This document shows positions 61,457-64,000 of a DNA stretch of 64,000 nt, one piece after another (positions within the stretch are counted from its first letter, which is position 1; the number at the start of each line of letters is the position of its first letter). The notes under the pieces were generated by a model. That model saw only the letters and a program-made list of their open reading frames with translations. It made no database searches and was not told the DNA's origin. Location: the NCBI RefSeq assembly GCF_000518265.1, contig NZ_KI912410.1:228774-292773 (forward strand), given 5' to 3'. A program made the position numbers and the translations under genes. Origin of the DNA: Actinomadura oligospora ATCC 43269. GTDB lineage: Bacteria > Actinomycetota > Actinomycetes > Streptosporangiales > Streptosporangiaceae.

Positions 61457-62584
61457 GTGCTGAACATCCCTCTGGTCGCCGCGGCGGGTTCCGCCATCGT
61501 CGCGACCACTCGCGCGGGCGCGCGTCCCGTCGCCGGCCGGGTTCCCCGGCTCGACCCCGCCGCCCTGGAGGCGGCGATCACCGGCTTGCCGAGTCCGGCG
61601 GCGACCGGCGCGATCCTCAAGGTGACCGGGTCGGCCGGGAACTGGCAGGGCGTCTCCGGGGTCCGGGACGTCCGGACGAAGGCGCCGATTCCGCCGGGCG
61701 GACGGTTCCGGATCGGGCCCGTGACCAGGATCTTCACCGCTGCTGTGATCCTGCGGCTGGTGGATGAGGGGCTGGTCGGGCTGGACGAGCCCGTCCAGCG
61801 GTACGTCCCCGGTCTGCTGCCCGGGTCGTATCCGCCGATCACCGTCCGGCGGCTTCTCGACCACACCGGCGGCCTGCCGGACGTCGAGGAACCAGGGGCC
61901 GGTGACGCGGAGTGGTTCGTGGCGCACCGGCTCGACTCCTGGACGATGCGGGAGCTCGTCGCGGGTGCTGTGCGGCGGCCGATGGCCGCCGAGCCGGGGA
62001 CCGTCCAGCGGGAGAATCCGCTCGGGTACTGGATCGCCGGGGTGCTGATCGAGCAGATCACCGGGCACGCGTACACGGTGGAGGCGAACCGGCGGATCCT
62101 GCGTCCGCTGCGGCTGGCGGGCACCCTCGCGCCGGATCGCCGCGACCCGCGCCTGCCCGGCCCGCACGTGAACGGCCACGTCGCCGTCCGGGAGGATGGG
62201 CGGACCGTCCTGCACGACGTGTCCCGGCAGAGCCCGTGGTCCGCGGCCGAGGGCGGCCTGATCTCGACCGCGCCCGATCTGACCCGGTTCATGATGGCCC
62301 TGTTCCGCGGACGCGTCGTCCCTCACCCCCTGCTGGACGAGATGTTCCGCGTCCCGGACGTCCCGTCCGACGGCGAGCACCGCTTCGGGCTCGGCCTGAT
62401 GCGGGTCGCCGGGCCGGACGGCGTGGTGGCGTGGGGGCAGGTCGGCTCGCGTCCCGGCTACACGACCGGGCTCCTGGCGACCCGCGACCTGAGCCGCGTC
62501 GTCGTGTGCTCGCTCAACTCCACGGGTGCCGGCAGCGCTTCGGAGCACCTCGCCGCGATCACCGCTGCCGCCTTCGGCGTCTGA
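61457..62584 (+). CDS. Serine-beta-lactamase-fold protein without catalytic residues
   Basis: A 375-residue protein; the GTG at 61457 is the most likely start but its ribosome-binding site is weak. The overall sequence matches class C/esterase beta-lactamase-like proteins (FRIGPVTRIFTAAVILRLVDEG, LDEPVQRYVPGLLPG, ITVRRLLDHTGGLPD, GLISTAPDLTRFMMAL, VAWGQVGSRPGYTTGLL). The SxxK motif reads PVTR, the YxN motif reads REN and the HxG region reads QVG, so nucleophile, general base and Tyr are all lost. It is probably a binding or regulatory pseudoenzyme. Confidence 0.78.
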   Translation: MLNIPLVAAAGSAIVATTRAGARPVAGRVPRLDPAALEAAITGLPSPAATGAILKVTGSAGNWQGVSGVRDVRTKAPIPPGGRFRIGPVTRIFTAAVILRLVDEGLVGLDEPVQRYVPGLLPGSYPPITVRRLLDHTGGLPDVEEPGAGDAEWFVAHRLDSWTMRELVAGAVRRPMAAEPGTVQRENPLGYWIAGVLIEQITGHAYTVEANRRILRPLRLAGTLAPDRRDPRLPGPHVNGHVAVREDGRTVLHDVSRQSPWSAAEGGLISTAPDLTRFMMALFRGRVVPHPLLDEMFRVPDVPSDGEHRFGLGLMRVAGPDGVVAWGQVGSRPGYTTGLLATRDLSRVVVCSLNSTGAGSASEHLAAITAAAFGV

Positions 62585-62644
62585 GAACCCGCTGGCAGGA
62601 CGCCTGCGAGGCCGTTCTGTCGTGGGCCGCGGGTAGCTTGGGAC

Positions 62645-63640
62645 GTGCTCGGCGTGGGGGAGGTCGGCATTCAGGAGCGGGAGTGGCGGCCACCGTGGGC
62701 CGTCGACATCGGCCTGGTTCTCGGGCCGCACCGGCGCGGCACCGGCGACCCGGCGTTCGCCGTGGACACGGGCGGCGGGTACTGGCGTGCCGTCCGCACG
62801 CCGGACGGTCCCGGCACGCTCCGGGTGCGGCGCTGCTCCGACGTGGTCCAGGCGGCGGCGTGGGGTCCGGGCGCGGCGTGGCTGCTCGACGCGGTGCCGG
62901 AGATGCTGGGCGCGGCCGACGACCTGTCCGGGTTCGAGCCGAAGCACGATGTTCTGCGCGAGGCGGTGCGCCGTCACCCCGGCCTGCGCGTCTGCCGCAC
63001 GAACCGGGTGTTCGAGGCGCTGGTCCCGGCCGTCCTGGAGCAGAAGGTGCTGAGCACGGAGGCGTGGCGGGCCTGGCGCTACCTGCTGCGCCGGTTCGGC
63101 GAGCCCGCACCCGTGCCGCGGGGCGTGGTCACCGACCGCGGGCACGCGCTGGACCTGCGGGTTCCGCCTCCACCGGAGACGTGGGCGCGGATCCCGTCCT
63201 GGGAGTGGCACCGGTCCGGGATCGAGGCCGTCCGGGCGCGGACGATCATCGGCGCGGCGCGGGTCGCGTCCCGGCTGGAGAACGGCGGGGGGCGCGTGGA
63301 CGACCCCGGCGGCCCGGCCGACAACGACCCTGGCGGCCCGGTTGATAATGCGGCCGAGTCCCGGCTGCGGTCACTCCCCGGGGTCGGGGTGTGGACGGCG
63401 GCCGAGACCCGGCAGCGGGCGGTCGGCGACCCGGACGCGGTCTCGGTGGGCGACTACCACCTGCCCGGCCTGGTGGGCTGGGCGCTCACCGGCAGCAAGA
63501 CCGACGACGACGGGATGCTGGAACTCCTGGAGCCGTACCGGGGGCACCGGCACCGGGTCACACGCCTGCTGGGACTGACCGGCGCGCGTCCGCCGAGGCG
63601 TGGCCCGAGGCTCCCCGTCCGTGACTACCGGAGCTTCTGA
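62645..63640 (+). CDS. AlkA-like DNA-3-methyladenine glycosylase (HhH-GPD)
   Basis: A 331-residue protein with GTG start. The HhH-GPD part has TNRVFEALVPAVLEQKVLST, AWRAWRYLLRRFG, LRSLPGVGVWTAAETRQRAVG and SVGDYHLPGLVGWALTG with the catalytic Asp in VGDYH. An N-terminal domain of about 110 residues precedes it. It would excise alkylated purines. An insert DDPGGPADNDPGGPVDN near residue 225 is a small duplication. Its 3' end overlaps the convergent small gene by 83 bp. Confidence 0.85.
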   Translation: MLGVGEVGIQEREWRPPWAVDIGLVLGPHRRGTGDPAFAVDTGGGYWRAVRTPDGPGTLRVRRCSDVVQAAAWGPGAAWLLDAVPEMLGAADDLSGFEPKHDVLREAVRRHPGLRVCRTNRVFEALVPAVLEQKVLSTEAWRAWRYLLRRFGEPAPVPRGVVTDRGHALDLRVPPPPETWARIPSWEWHRSGIEAVRARTIIGAARVASRLENGGGRVDDPGGPADNDPGGPVDNAAESRLRSLPGVGVWTAAETRQRAVGDPDAVSVGDYHLPGLVGWALTGSKTDDDGMLELLEPYRGHRHRVTRLLGLTGARPPRRGPRLPVRDYRSF

Positions 63641-63770
63641 CCGGGACGTCCGGGGTGGTGCGGCGCCGCAGCCAGAAGTTGCCGCGGGCCCAGTCGAGGC
63701 CGTCCCGGGTGTCGCGTCCGAACAGCGGGCCGAGGACGGCGAGGGCGATGATGGCGAGGATGACGTACAT
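63558..63770 (-). CDS. Small single-pass membrane protein
   Basis: A 70-residue frame with GGAAGGA before the ATG at 63770. MYVILAIIALAVLGPLFG is a membrane helix, then RDTRDGLDWARGNFWLRRR and a polar tail. The start region looks genuine; the tail lies opposite the 3' end of the glycosylase gene, so the length is less certain. Confidence 0.5.
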   Translation of the reverse strand: MYVILAIIALAVLGPLFGRDTRDGLDWARGNFWLRRRTTPDVPVRSSGSHGRGASGHASADARRSVPAGV

Positions 63771-63843
63771 CTGAGAAGTCCTTCCGCATGGATGTGCTCG
63801 TGAGCCCTGGCCTGGGCTCGGACTTCCCGCGCGGGTGCGGGGC

Positions 63844-63867
63844 GGGGGGACGCCTTGCCGTCCCCCC
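63844..63867. terminator. G/C hairpin upstream of the LysR-type gene
   Basis: Perfect 9-bp arms 63844-63852 and 63859-63867 with loop CCTTGC; no T-tract. It lies between the starts of divergent genes, so it may be regulatory rather than a terminator. Confidence 0.4.
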
Positions 63868-63948
63868 GGCCGCTCTCACAGTTTGACCCCGTCCAATGTT
63901 CAGGTCCAGCGACAGTTTCTTCAGCGTTCGTGTAAGAATCCCTTCACT

Positions 63949-64000
63949 ATGTTGGATCTGGGCAGGTTGCGGGTGCTTCGCGAACTCCAGCAGCGCGGCA
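63949..64000 (+). CDS. LysR-type transcriptional regulator, first 17 codons
   Basis: The window ends inside this frame. MLDLGRLRVLRELQQRG is the standard opening of actinobacterial LysR regulators (helix 1 of the winged helix-turn-helix). The rest is outside the window. Confidence 0.6.
   Translation, partial: MLDLGRLRVLRELQQRG

Overview
The window is very GC-rich DNA with strong third-position G/C bias, frequent GTG starts, ATGA/GTGA stop-start overlaps and actinobacterial gene families (TIGR03089, DUF6292-like and DUF5941-like proteins, HelR, LCP proteins with LytR_C tails, UTRA-type GntR regulators). It is best read as an actinomycete chromosome, probably Thermomonosporaceae (Actinomadura-like); the family assignment is inference. 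No tRNA, rRNA, CRISPR array or insertion sequence was seen.

Region 1 (1-3.1 kb) looks like the end of an accessory island. A long minus-strand gene runs off the left edge: a helix-turn-helix-like N-terminus, a P-loop NTPase and an array of 36-residue helical repeats. A tiny membrane protein follows, then a short acyl-CoA dehydrogenase C-terminus that has lost the rest of its gene. That remnant marks a probable insertion or deletion breakpoint at about 2.83-2.95 kb.

Region 2 (3.1-16.3 kb) is a cell-envelope block: an LCP ligase, GT2 enzymes, paired small membrane proteins, a glycerophosphodiesterase and an IspD/TarI-type cytidylyltransferase. It also holds a tightly coupled operon: NTase-like/CDP-alcohol phosphotransferase fusion, DUF5941-like membrane protein, LicC/IPCT-like nucleotidyltransferase, archaeal-type sn-glycerol-1-phosphate dehydrogenase, second CDP-alcohol phosphotransferase, GT2. 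Together these could make and transfer a CDP-activated polyol phosphate, possibly sn-glycerol-1-phosphate based. This is the most interesting system in the window.

Region 3 (16.3-28.5 kb) is mixed: a cyclase-like protein, a ribbon-helix-helix protein, GNAT, a DUF6292-like protein, two paralogous GntR/UTRA regulators, the RNA-polymerase-recycling helicase HelR, an SDR/acetoacetate-decarboxylase-like pair, SRPBCC and HD-domain proteins, and a membrane-anchored beta-propeller.

Region 4 (28.4-57 kb) is a large wall-glycopolymer locus. WecB- and WecC-type enzymes supply UDP-ManNAc(A). There are many GT4 and GT2 glycosyltransferases, three polytopic GT-C-like proteins, a third CDP-alcohol phosphotransferase, a 1165-residue GT2/TagF polymerase fusion, an acyltransferase-3 and a second LCP ligase. 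Region 5 (56.7-64 kb) carries thioredoxin, a flippase-like membrane protein, a methyltransferase, a GT4, an NDP-sugar pyrophosphorylase, a beta-lactamase-fold protein that has lost its catalytic residues, an AlkA-like glycosylase and the first codons of a LysR-type regulator.

No TagO/WecA initiator, TagGH exporter or Wzx flippase was recognised, so the polymer machinery is probably completed elsewhere in the genome.
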